Positions 6,807 through 14,370 of a stretch of 21,786 nt of DNA are shown here, piece after piece. Below the pieces are notes generated by a model. It made no database searches. It worked only from the letters and a program-made list of their open reading frames with translations, and was not told the origin of the DNA. The translations under genes were made by a program, and so were the position numbers. This DNA is from Bacillota bacterium (lineage in GTDB: Bacteria > Bacillota > Limnochordia > Darwinibacteriales > DTU012). Every line of letters starts with the position of its first letter. Position 1 is the first letter of the stretch. Location: positions 1 through 21,786 of the forward strand of contig JAAYLQ010000039.1 of assembly GCA_012521805.1 (NCBI GenBank), read 5' to 3'.

Positions 6807-9183
6807 AGTTAGGCAGTTTTTACTGGTCACCTTGCTGCTGTTGGTTCTTTCGCAGAGCCCGGTATGTGCTGGCATGCCGCAGCTCGTTTTAATTCAAGGT
6901 CAGAGCCGCATTTTAACGGTTAATAATTTAACTCGTGTAGCTGTGGGTGATCAGACAATTGTGGATGTAGCGGTTGTCGACTCCAGCCAGGTAATCCTTA
7001 ATCCCCTTCAAGTCGGGATTACATCCCTGCATCTGTGGAGCAGCAATTCCCAACAGGCTTATCGAGTGAGGGTTGTAGCAGATGATGGAACTTTAATTAA
7101 AGAATATCTAACAGCACTGAACTTACCTCAGGTTTCAGCTTGGTTTGCTGACAAGCATTTGATTTTAGAAGGGCAGGTAGCTACTGACAAGGATAAGGAA
7201 CGGGCTGAAAACCTAGCAGCTGCTTACAGCGACTCGGTGATCAGCCTCCTGCAGGTTCCTGCTGCAAATTTTGAACGCCAGTTAGAGCGGGAGCTGCGCC
7301 GCTTGATTTCACCAGAAATTGAGCTGACGGTGCTCAACAATACGGTAATACTTGAGGGTGAAGTGGTTGAAGACAGCAAACGGCAGTTAGCTATTCAGAT
7401 TGCGGAAACCTTTAATTACCGAGTGCTGGATTTAGTTGAGGTTACCGGATCAGGCGAAACTCAATCAGAGCTTGAACCTGCAGATTATGCTGCGCAGATT
7501 CAAGCAGTTGTTGGGGAAGGTGTGCAGGTCTTTTTAATAGGGGAGACCATTTTTTTAGAGGGGTTTGTAGATGATGAGTTCAACAGGCAGCGTGCGGTTG
7601 CCATTGCAAAAGCTTTTGGGCATCCTGTTGTTGATCTGCTTCAAATCAACCATCAGCCTGCAGAGAAAGAAATTCTTGTTCCAGATGCTAGTCTGAGTGA
7701 ACAGTCGCTCCTTGGCGAAATCGAAAAACTGATTGATAATCCTAGGCTTACCTTAAAAATTGTCTATGACTGCCTGATTATTGAAGGTGAGGTTTCTAGT
7801 CAGTGGGAAAAGGATCGGGCTGCAAGAATAGCTGGGGTAGCTGGCCTGCCGGTCATTGATCTGATAGTTATAGTACCGGGGGAAAATGCACAGCCGCCTG
7901 CTGAAATACCTGAGCTTGATCAAAGCCAGCTTGAAACTCTGCTTGCTGGGACAAATATTTCAGCACACTGGATTAACGATACATTAGTACTCGAAGGTAC
8001 TGTCAGGGATGAGTTTGATAAAACCAGAGCTAAGCTGCTTGGACAAGCTTTCACCGACCATGTGATCGATTTAGTGCGGGTGCTGCCGCCTCCTGTTCTG
8101 AACACAAGTGAACCCAACTTGGATTTTGAGTCCGAGTTAATTCAGGATATAGCCGCTGCCGTAAATGAGCCTGGGGTCAGTGTCAGTTTTTATAATGACA
8201 CGATTGTACTAGAAGGGGTTGTACCTGATCAAAAGGCAAAAGCAAGGGCGGAAAGGCTGGCTGCAGTTTTTTACCAACCAGTAGAAAGTTTTATTCAGTA
8301 TCCTCAACCAGGGGTGATCAGTGCAGCTGATCAATTAGCGGTCCACCTCAATCTGCCGGATGTTAAAATCACTGCGGTTGGCACTAAACTTGTCCTGGAA
8401 GGTACCGTTCAAACTGCCCAAGAACACAATCGGGTTCTGCAGATTGCTGAGCTTTATGGAGATGTAATCGATTTATTAGTGGTTGAGAAACCGGAGCAGG
8501 TGCTGCTGCAGGTCCATATTGTCGAGTTAGACCGCAGCGCTGGTGAACAGCTGGGGGTTAAGTGGGGCAGCTTGATTGAAGGCCAGCTGTTTGCCAATAG
8601 AGTTCAATTTGAAGAGATTGCCCACATCGGAAGCTGGCAGATGAACCGTTCACATATTCTTGGTGCCGAGCTGACCGCGTTGGAGAAGGAAGGTAAAGCC
8701 AAGCTGCTGGCCGCTCCCAGTCTGCTGACTGCGGTGGGAGAACCGGCATCCTTCTTAGCTGGAGGAGAAATCCCAGTTGTGATTCAGGTTGGCGAACAGC
8801 AGATGATTGAGTGGATTGTGTATGGGGTAAAACTAGAAATTTTACCAACGATAGTTGGCGATCAGATCCGGATTCATGTCAAGCCGGAGGTCAGCAGTCT
8901 TGATTGGCAGACCAGTACGCGACTTCAGACTTCGATGCCGCCTTTGAAAACACGGCGCACAGATGCCATTGTTAATCTGGAGCATGGTGCAACTGCCGTG
9001 ATCGGTGGCTTGATCCAGCACGAAGAAAGCACCCAAATAGAAAAGATTCCGATTTTAGGAGATCTGCCGATTATTGGAGCGCTGTTCCGCAGTACCGAAT
9101 ACCAAGAACGCCAGACAGAGCTTGTGGTTTTTGTTACCCCATGGATTGTCAGTGAAGGGGTGGGCACCAGTGACAGCAGATAG
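6796..9183 (+). CDS. cpaC: Tad secretin CpaC/RcpA with seven BON-like repeats
   Basis: This is a 795-residue secretin, predicted to form the outer-membrane pore for the Flp pilus. A signal peptide ends near CAGM (24-27). The pilus-formation N-terminal domain (about 28-95) contains SRILTVNNLTRVAVGD. Seven BON-like repeats follow, then the secretin core from about 567 (QVLLQVHIVELDRSAGEQLGVKW) through AAPSLLTAVGEPASFLAGGEIPV to the closing VIGGLI and IPILGDLPIIGALF (751-764). Typical CpaC proteins are about 450-600 residues with one BON domain, so this one is clearly enlarged. The TTG start has GGGAGG 9 bases upstream and overlaps the end of cpaB. A secretin in a Firmicute context implies an outer membrane or an unusual use of the channel. 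Confidence 0.93.
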   Translation: MKTRVRQFLLVTLLLLVLSQSPVCAGMPQLVLIQGQSRILTVNNLTRVAVGDQTIVDVAVVDSSQVILNPLQVGITSLHLWSSNSQQAYRVRVVADDGTLIKEYLTALNLPQVSAWFADKHLILEGQVATDKDKERAENLAAAYSDSVISLLQVPAANFERQLERELRRLISPEIELTVLNNTVILEGEVVEDSKRQLAIQIAETFNYRVLDLVEVTGSGETQSELEPADYAAQIQAVVGEGVQVFLIGETIFLEGFVDDEFNRQRAVAIAKAFGHPVVDLLQINHQPAEKEILVPDASLSEQSLLGEIEKLIDNPRLTLKIVYDCLIIEGEVSSQWEKDRAARIAGVAGLPVIDLIVIVPGENAQPPAEIPELDQSQLETLLAGTNISAHWINDTLVLEGTVRDEFDKTRAKLLGQAFTDHVIDLVRVLPPPVLNTSEPNLDFESELIQDIAAAVNEPGVSVSFYNDTIVLEGVVPDQKAKARAERLAAVFYQPVESFIQYPQPGVISAADQLAVHLNLPDVKITAVGTKLVLEGTVQTAQEHNRVLQIAELYGDVIDLLVVEKPEQVLLQVHIVELDRSAGEQLGVKWGSLIEGQLFANRVQFEEIAHIGSWQMNRSHILGAELTALEKEGKAKLLAAPSLLTAVGEPASFLAGGEIPVVIQVGEQQMIEWIVYGVKLEILPTIVGDQIRIHVKPEVSSLDWQTSTRLQTSMPPLKTRRTDAIVNLEHGATAVIGGLIQHEESTQIEKIPILGDLPIIGALFRSTEYQERQTELVVFVTPWIVSEGVGTSDSR
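7087..8484 (+). repeat. Seven tandem BON-like domain repeats inside cpaC
   Basis: Seven copies of a 62-75 residue unit span about residues 98-563. Each has a leading helix, a strand ending in (I/V/L)-(I/L)-E-G, then a charged turn, a helix rich in R/A/K, and a closing strand, in most copies similar to VIDLxxV. The EG motifs fall at residues 125, 187, 255, 330, 400, 473 and 535. The copies are divergent at the DNA level, so the expansion is not recent. Confidence 0.85.
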
Positions 9184-10360
9184 CATTCGCGTAATGATTG
9201 TGGACGATACCAAAGAGACTAGAAGCAACATCAAAAAGCTGCTGGAATTTGAGGACGGTATTATCGTAGTTGGGGAAGCTGCTGATGGTGCTGAGGCGGT
9301 GCTGTTGGCGCAGGAACTCAAGCCAGACTGCATCTTAATGGATATTAACATGCCTGGCTTGGATGGCATCAGCGCAACAGAACAGATCTACAAGGTAATT
9401 CCCGACTGCATGACGATCGTAATCAGTGTTCAGGGAGAGCAGGAGTATCTCCGTAGAGCAATGGCGGCCGGTGCCCGGGACTACCTGATCAAACCCTTCA
9501 GCGGAGATGAATTAATCAGTACAATCCAGTGGGTTTGGCAGTTAGAATGTGCCAGGCGCAGTCACAATTCTGCTGAGAGTACTCCCCTGCGCAGCGGTAG
9601 AGTGATTGTGGTCTTCAGCGCCAAGGGGGGAGTGGGAAAAAGCACAATTGCAGTCAATCTTGCAAGCAGCTTAGTCAAACAGGAGCAAAAGGTAATTCTA
9701 GTGGATCTTGATCTCCAGTTCGGTGATGTGCCGCTGATGCTGAATCTGCCAGTTAAGCATTCAATGGCTGACTGGTACACTGACGGATGCGGAAGTACGG
9801 GGGATTACCTGCTCAACCACAGCAGTGGCCTGCAGGTTTTGGCTGCACCTGAAGTTCCTGAGGACGGAGAATTAATTACTGCGGAGCACATCAGTCAAAT
9901 GCTGAACGACCTCAAGCCCCTTGCGGATTATATTGTGGTTGATACACCCCAATTTTTCCACGAAACTACGCTTCAAAGTTTAGAGGAAGCAGATCAGATT
10001 ATTCTGGCAGCGGTACCTGATCTCTCTAATTTAAAAAATGTGCACCGCTGCTTAAATGTGTTGGAGAAGTTAAATCTGGCAGACAAAGTTAAAATTGCTG
10101 CTAACAAAGTAGGTTCTGAAGGCATCAAACTTGACCAGTTCAGTTCTCATCTGCAGCATCCTATTTGGCAGTCGCTGCCTTATGATCCCCGCCTAACTGC
10201 ACAGGCAGCGGTTCAGGGGATACCGGTTATAGATCTCAATCCAAAAGCTAAGCTGAGCCGTGCTTTAGTCCATGCCAGTGAAGTTTTGGCTGGAACTGAA
10301 ATCAAACCTGGTAAAAAAGGGCTGCCTCTTGCCAGTCTGTTATTTGCGAGAAAAGGATGA
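9170..10360 (+). CDS. cpaE: CpaE/TadZ: receiver plus MinD-like ATPase
   Basis: This is a 396-residue pilus-localisation protein. The N-terminal receiver (about 1-120) keeps all phosphorylation residues: D12-D13, D58 in LMDINMPG, S86 and K108 in YLIKPF. The ParA/MinD-type ATPase domain carries the deviant Walker A KGGVGKST at 152-159, VDLDLQFGD and VDTPQ. In Tad systems this family marks the assembly site at the pole. The intact receiver contrasts with the degenerate one in some proteobacterial CpaE/TadZ proteins. The GTG start at 9170 follows AAGGGGTG and overlaps cpaC by 14 bases; the frame is open further upstream, but those codons lie within cpaC. Confidence 0.9.
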   Translation: MTADSIRVMIVDDTKETRSNIKKLLEFEDGIIVVGEAADGAEAVLLAQELKPDCILMDINMPGLDGISATEQIYKVIPDCMTIVISVQGEQEYLRRAMAAGARDYLIKPFSGDELISTIQWVWQLECARRSHNSAESTPLRSGRVIVVFSAKGGVGKSTIAVNLASSLVKQEQKVILVDLDLQFGDVPLMLNLPVKHSMADWYTDGCGSTGDYLLNHSSGLQVLAAPEVPEDGELITAEHISQMLNDLKPLADYIVVDTPQFFHETTLQSLEEADQIILAAVPDLSNLKNVHRCLNVLEKLNLADKVKIAANKVGSEGIKLDQFSSHLQHPIWQSLPYDPRLTAQAAVQGIPVIDLNPKAKLSRALVHASEVLAGTEIKPGKKGLPLASLLFARKG

Positions 10361-10364
10361 TTTT

Positions 10365-11684
10365 ATGTCACTGCTAGCACGTTTGGAAAAACAAAAAGAT
10401 CGAGTTGAGCTGAAGCAGCAGTCTAGAACAAGTGGTACAAAACCAGCGGACCCACTAGTGATTTTAAAAGGAAAGATCCATGAACAGCTTGTCAGTGAAA
10501 TTGACAGTAAGCTGTTGAAAAATGCTGATCAGGAAGATCAGAATCAGGAATTGAAAGAAAAAGTGGGACAGGTGGTTCAGCAGGTGATTGATGAGGAGCA
10601 GTTGACCCTTTCCCGAATCGAGAGTCAAGTGCTTTTAAATCAAATTATCGATGAAGTAACCGGTTTTGGTCCAATTAATTCCTTGATTCAAGATCCCGAA
10701 GTTTCAGAGGTAATGGTAAATGGTCCAAAGCAGGTTTTTGTTGAGCGGCAGGGTCGCTTAGAGCTGACAGAGATAACTTTTCGCGATAATGAGCATGTGA
10801 TGCATATTATCGATAAAATTGTAGCTCCCCTAGGCAGACGCATTGACGAAAGTAGTCCGATGGTTGATGCGCGCCTGCCCGATGGCTCTAGGGTAAATGC
10901 AATTATTCCGCCTTTAGCCCTCAACGGCCCAACCATAACCATTAGAAAATTTGCTGCGGATCCGCTGACGATTGATGATTTAATTGCCTTTGGAACTCTT
11001 ACTGCGGAGATGGCTGAATTTATTGAAGCCTGTGTTAAGGCCAGATTAAACATAGTTGTATCAGGGGGAACGGGCAGCGGAAAAACAACACTCTTAAATG
11101 TGCTGTCATCCTTTATTCCTGCTGATGAACGGATCATTACTATTGAGGATGCTGCTGAACTCCAACTACGCCAGACCCATGTTGTTTCATTGGAAAGCCG
11201 ACCGCCAAATATTGAAGGAAGAGGAGCTGTGACAATTCGCGATTTAGTGAGGAATTCCCTCAGAATGCGGCCGGACCGCATCGTTATTGGTGAAGTAAGG
11301 GGTGGCGAAGCCCTAGACATGCTCCAGGCTATGAATACTGGCCACGATGGCTCAATGACAACTGGTCATGCTAACAGCCCTCGTGATATGCTTGCCAGGT
11401 TAGAAACGATGGTTTTAATGGCGGGCGTAGACCTGCCTGTGCGGGCGATCCGCGAGCAAATAGCTTCAGCCATCGACTTGATTATTCAACAAGCACGTTT
11501 GAAAGACGGCTCCCGCAAGGTGATTCAGATTACTGAAGTGCAGGGCATTGAAGGCGAAGTAATTACCCTGCAGGATATCTTTGTCTTTGAACGGGGAGAA
11601 CTGCGGGCAACTGGTATCAGGCCGAAATGTGCGGAAAAAATTGCCCACTTTGGCATCAAACTGCCAGTGGATTTATTTATCTAA
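10365..11684 (+). CDS. cpaF: Tad pilus assembly/retraction ATPase CpaF/TadA
   Basis: This 439-residue cytoplasmic hexameric ATPase of the type II/IV secretion family powers Flp pilus extension and probably retraction. The N-terminal region (1-90) is helical and charged. Motifs are Walker A GGTGSGKTT at 234-242, the Asp-box region ITIEDAAELQL, the Walker B segment RIVIGEVRGGEALDML with E310, and the His box GHDGSMTTGHAN at 326-337. Length and motif order are those of CpaF. ATG 10365 has AAGGA 7 bases upstream and starts four bases after the cpaE stop; the open frame upstream lies within cpaE. It should act on the TadB/TadC platform encoded next. Confidence 0.95.
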   Translation: MSLLARLEKQKDRVELKQQSRTSGTKPADPLVILKGKIHEQLVSEIDSKLLKNADQEDQNQELKEKVGQVVQQVIDEEQLTLSRIESQVLLNQIIDEVTGFGPINSLIQDPEVSEVMVNGPKQVFVERQGRLELTEITFRDNEHVMHIIDKIVAPLGRRIDESSPMVDARLPDGSRVNAIIPPLALNGPTITIRKFAADPLTIDDLIAFGTLTAEMAEFIEACVKARLNIVVSGGTGSGKTTLLNVLSSFIPADERIITIEDAAELQLRQTHVVSLESRPPNIEGRGAVTIRDLVRNSLRMRPDRIVIGEVRGGEALDMLQAMNTGHDGSMTTGHANSPRDMLARLETMVLMAGVDLPVRAIREQIASAIDLIIQQARLKDGSRKVIQITEVQGIEGEVITLQDIFVFERGELRATGIRPKCAEKIAHFGIKLPVDLFI

Positions 11685-11700
11685 ATAGAGGTGAGAGCGG

Positions 11701-12663
11701 ATGATACCCATTTTTTCAGCAGTATTGGTGTTCTGCGCAACATTTGCTGCCTGCTGTGCTGTCTTCATTAACCTTCAAAAAAAGCGGCAGATCGATCAGC
11801 GGATTCAAGCTGTAATCCCTCAGCTAATTTTAGAGTCGGATGAAGAGATTTCGACAGCGCCAGTACCCATCAGGCTGCTGCAGCAGTTTTTAGAGCGGGT
11901 TAATCAGAAGCTGAACCTCAAACCCTCGCGGCAGCTGGCGCTGGAACTAGTGCGGGCGGACATCAGGATTTCACCTGGTGAGTTCCTTGTGTTAAATGCC
12001 TTGTTAGGCTTTGCTCCTTTGGCGCTACTGGCGTTTGGTGCGGATATGGTGCAGACTTTGCTCTTGGCAGTTGCAGCTGTATTATCTCCTTCGTTTTATG
12101 TTAAGTTGAGGCAGGGTAAGCGCCGCAAAAAGGTGGAACAACAGCTCCCAGAAGTTCTTGTTACGATTGCAAACTCATTAAAATCAGGTTACAGCTTTTT
12201 TCAAGCAATTGAACTGGTAGCCCGGGAGACAGAGCCACCGCTGGCAGCAGAATTTGCCTTGGTTAATAAAGAGATGAGTTTGGGTGCTCCTACAGAATTA
12301 GCTTTGGAAAATATGGTTAAGCGGGTAGACAGCAGTGATTTAGAGTTGGTAGTAACTGCTGTTCTGATCCAGAGGCAGGTCGGTGGGAATTTATCTGAGG
12401 TTCTGGAATCGATTGCCGAGACTATCAGGGAACGGATCAGGATCAAGGGCGAGATCAGCACCTTAACCGCTCAAGGCCGGATTTCCGGTATCGTGATTTC
12501 AGCTCTGCCATTTGCTATTTCTTTTTTCATCTATGCCCTCAATCCAGACTACATCAAGCCTCTATTTATTGAGCCTCTGGGCAGAGTAATGCTGATTTTG
12601 GGTTTAGGTGGTCAGCTTAGCGCTGCCGTTTTAATTCATAAGATTGTTAATATCCGCGTTTAG
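11701..12663 (+). CDS. tadB: Tad inner-membrane platform protein TadB
   Basis: This 320-residue type II secretion system F-domain protein forms half of the Tad membrane platform. It has an N-terminal membrane helix, a pair of hydrophobic helices at about 98-140, the cytoplasmic T2SSF domain starting at QQLPEVLVTIANSLKSGYSFFQAIE and containing RQVGGNLSEVLESIAETIRER, and two C-terminal membrane helices. The motif order is typical of TadB, which partners TadC and contacts the CpaF ATPase. The ATG follows GAGGTGAGAG. The gene begins 16 bases after cpaF and is followed almost immediately by tadC. Confidence 0.92.
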   Translation: MIPIFSAVLVFCATFAACCAVFINLQKKRQIDQRIQAVIPQLILESDEEISTAPVPIRLLQQFLERVNQKLNLKPSRQLALELVRADIRISPGEFLVLNALLGFAPLALLAFGADMVQTLLLAVAAVLSPSFYVKLRQGKRRKKVEQQLPEVLVTIANSLKSGYSFFQAIELVARETEPPLAAEFALVNKEMSLGAPTELALENMVKRVDSSDLELVVTAVLIQRQVGGNLSEVLESIAETIRERIRIKGEISTLTAQGRISGIVISALPFAISFFIYALNPDYIKPLFIEPLGRVMLILGLGGQLSAAVLIHKIVNIRV

Positions 12664-12673
12664 GGGGATCCAA

Positions 12674-13558
12674 GTGGCGTTATTGATTTCTGGTTTGACA
12701 TTTGCTTCGGTGAGCTTAGCGATTTTTGCTGGATATCGGCTGCGGTATCAAGCTAAACTTACAGCTGCCCGTCTTCAACAATTTGCAGATCCGAGGGAAG
12801 AGCAGACCAAAAAAACTAGGAAGATTGGCGAAATAGATGGTCTGTTTAAACGGATTTTGCAGAGGATCACACTGCAGCTTTCTGTTAATGATCAAGAACA
12901 GCGGTGGGCAAAGCTGCGCCGTCAGCTGACTCTGGCAGGTAATCCCGGTGATCTCAAGCCTCAGGAGTTTATCGTCTTGAAACTAACGCTCTGCGCATTA
13001 ACTTTAGTGGCAGGTTTTCTGCTTCTAATTTCATTTTTAAATGTGGTTATCCTAGCGGCTGCAGCCTGGTTGGCTCCAGAACTATACCTGCACGAGAAGA
13101 TTAAAAATCGGCAGTTGGCGATTACATTAGCTATTCCCGATGTGCTCGATCTCCTTACAGTCAGTGTAGAAGCGGGATTGGGATTTGATGCTGCGGTTGC
13201 AAAAGTGATTGAAAAGGTTGAGGGACCATTGGCAGACGAGTTTCGCCGGATGCTGTATGAAATGCGAATAGGGAGATCGAGGCGGGAAGCCCTGCGTGAC
13301 TTAAGTGAGCGCACTGGCGTGCCGTATCTGCAGAACTTTGCCTCTGCGGTTATTCAGGCTGATCAATTAGGGGTGAGCATCAGTAAAGTGCTGCGAATTC
13401 AATCGCAAGAAATCCGCCGTCAGAGGCGGCAGAAGGCAGAAGAGGAAGCAATGAAAGCACCCATTAAAATGCTGCTTCCCTTAGTGGCATTGGTTTTCCC
13501 ATCGCTGTTTATTGTTCTGTTAGGACCGGCAATTCTGCAGTTTGCAGCTTTATTTTAA
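12674..13558 (+). CDS. tadC: Tad inner-membrane platform protein TadC
   Basis: This 294-residue T2SSF-domain protein is the second platform component. It shows an N-terminal membrane helix, two central hydrophobic helices at about 100-135, the cytoplasmic domain beginning ITLAIPDVLDLLTVSVEAGLG with the TadC-typical GVSISKVLRIQSQEIRRQRRQKAEEEAMKAPIKMLLPL, and a C-terminal helix. The last motif distinguishes TadC from TadB. The GTG start follows GGGGG at 7 bases, and the coding region begins 10 bases after the tadB stop. The upstream part of the open frame lies in the end of tadB. Confidence 0.92.
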   Translation: MALLISGLTFASVSLAIFAGYRLRYQAKLTAARLQQFADPREEQTKKTRKIGEIDGLFKRILQRITLQLSVNDQEQRWAKLRRQLTLAGNPGDLKPQEFIVLKLTLCALTLVAGFLLLISFLNVVILAAAAWLAPELYLHEKIKNRQLAITLAIPDVLDLLTVSVEAGLGFDAAVAKVIEKVEGPLADEFRRMLYEMRIGRSRREALRDLSERTGVPYLQNFASAVIQADQLGVSISKVLRIQSQEIRRQRRQKAEEEAMKAPIKMLLPLVALVFPSLFIVLLGPAILQFAALF

Positions 13559-13575
13559 TTCTGATAGGTGATTCC

Positions 13576-13929
13576 ATGACGATACTGCATGTCAAAAATA
13601 TTAGTAAGCAGACACACTTGGGAACAGAAATTATTTTAGCTGATTGTTTTTGGCTGCGCCTGAAGGGTTTGTTGGGTACAAGGGAACTGAAGCAGGGACA
13701 GGGTCTGTTACTAACGCCCTGTAAAATTGTGCACGGCTTTGGAATGCGCTTTCCAGTCGAGGCTGTTTATCTAAATCGGCAGCAGCAGGTTATTAACATT
13801 ATTGAGCTTGCTCCCGGCAGATGTGGACCTTTTATGACCAGCGCCTGGGGAGTGCTGGAGCTGCCGTTAGGAACAGTTTCTCATTCTTGTACTGAAATAG
13901 GGGACTTCCTTCAGAGTACTAGAACATAA
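13576..13929 (+). CDS. DUF192 family protein
   Basis: This 117-residue protein of the DUF192 family is recognisable from FWLRLKGLLGTRELKQGQGLLL, the central PCKIVHGFGMRFPVEAVYLN and the closing VLELPLGT segment. The family fold is a small beta-rich barrel and its biochemical role is not established. DUF192 genes are often found at the end of Tad clusters, as here, 17 bases after tadC, suggesting a link to pilus biogenesis. No signal peptide is visible in this copy, so it is probably cytoplasmic. The ATG follows AGGTG at 5 bases. Confidence 0.85.
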   Translation: MTILHVKNISKQTHLGTEIILADCFWLRLKGLLGTRELKQGQGLLLTPCKIVHGFGMRFPVEAVYLNRQQQVINIIELAPGRCGPFMTSAWGVLELPLGTVSHSCTEIGDFLQSTRT

Positions 13930-13988
13930 CACTCTAGCTGTGAATACGATGTATTGACCAACAGATGAAACAGACGGGGGGTCATGTT

Positions 13989-14261
13989 GTGTCCACTAAT
14001 AATCGAAAGCCAAACTGTCCACCTCCCGAGGAGGAAGCCAATTCCAAAGCAAAATTGCTGGACTTACTAACACCAAGGGAAAAAGAAGTTCTGTCATTAT
14101 TAGCACGGGGTTATAACAATAATGAGATTGCCGCGTGCTTGCACATCAGCAAACACACTGTGAAAAATCATGTCAGCAATATCTATCATAAGTTGGAAAT
14201 GGATGATAGGACGCAGATTGCTTTGTTGGCTGTCCGGCATGGGTTTGTCAAGCTTGATTAA
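13989..14261 (+). CDS. Stand-alone LuxR/GerE-type DNA-binding protein
   Basis: This 90-residue transcription factor consists of a LuxR/GerE helix-turn-helix (about 27-90) and a short polar tail with PPPEEE. Key elements are LTPREKEVLSLLARG, NNEIAACLHIS and KHTVKNHVSNI. There is no receiver or ligand domain. The HTH resembles that of DegU in this window (TVKNHV, DRTQ, AV-HG-VK in both), so it might recognise related sites. GTG 13989 is chosen because a GGGGGG tract lies 7 bases upstream; the ATG at 13965 has no ribosome site. It follows the DUF192 gene by 59 bases and ends just before a strong terminator, so it is probably part of the tad transcript. Confidence 0.8.
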   Translation: MSTNNRKPNCPPPEEEANSKAKLLDLLTPREKEVLSLLARGYNNNEIAACLHISKHTVKNHVSNIYHKLEMDDRTQIALLAVRHGFVKLD

Positions 14262-14266
14262 TCAGA

Positions 14267-14290
14267 AAAACGACTCGCACGAGTCGTTTT
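14267..14290 (+). terminator. Terminator closing the tad operon
   Basis: AAAACGACTCG (14267-14277) pairs perfectly with CGAGTCGTTTT (14280-14290). The 3' arm ends in four T residues and further T-rich sequence follows (CTGTTTT). It lies 5 bases after the LuxR-type gene and separates the tad operon from comFA. Confidence 0.85.
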
Positions 14291-14370
14291 CTGTTTTCCA
14301 GGGCAGGGTAAAATTAGCCAAACAGCGAATCAATACTTAGTGCCCAAGGGACGAGCTTGGAGGATGTTTT

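Noticed and set aside
10688..11320. 210-codon minus-strand open frame inside cpaF
   Set aside because: It is antisense to a highly conserved ATPase core, serine/arginine-rich as expected for a shadow frame, and has no recognisable motif or ribosome site.
14300..14370. Sigma-D promoter for comFA (TAAA-N16-ATCAATAC)
   Set aside because: Only half of the -10 element positions match and the spacer was chosen to fit; a weak sigma-A-like TAAAAT is equally possible, so no promoter is called.
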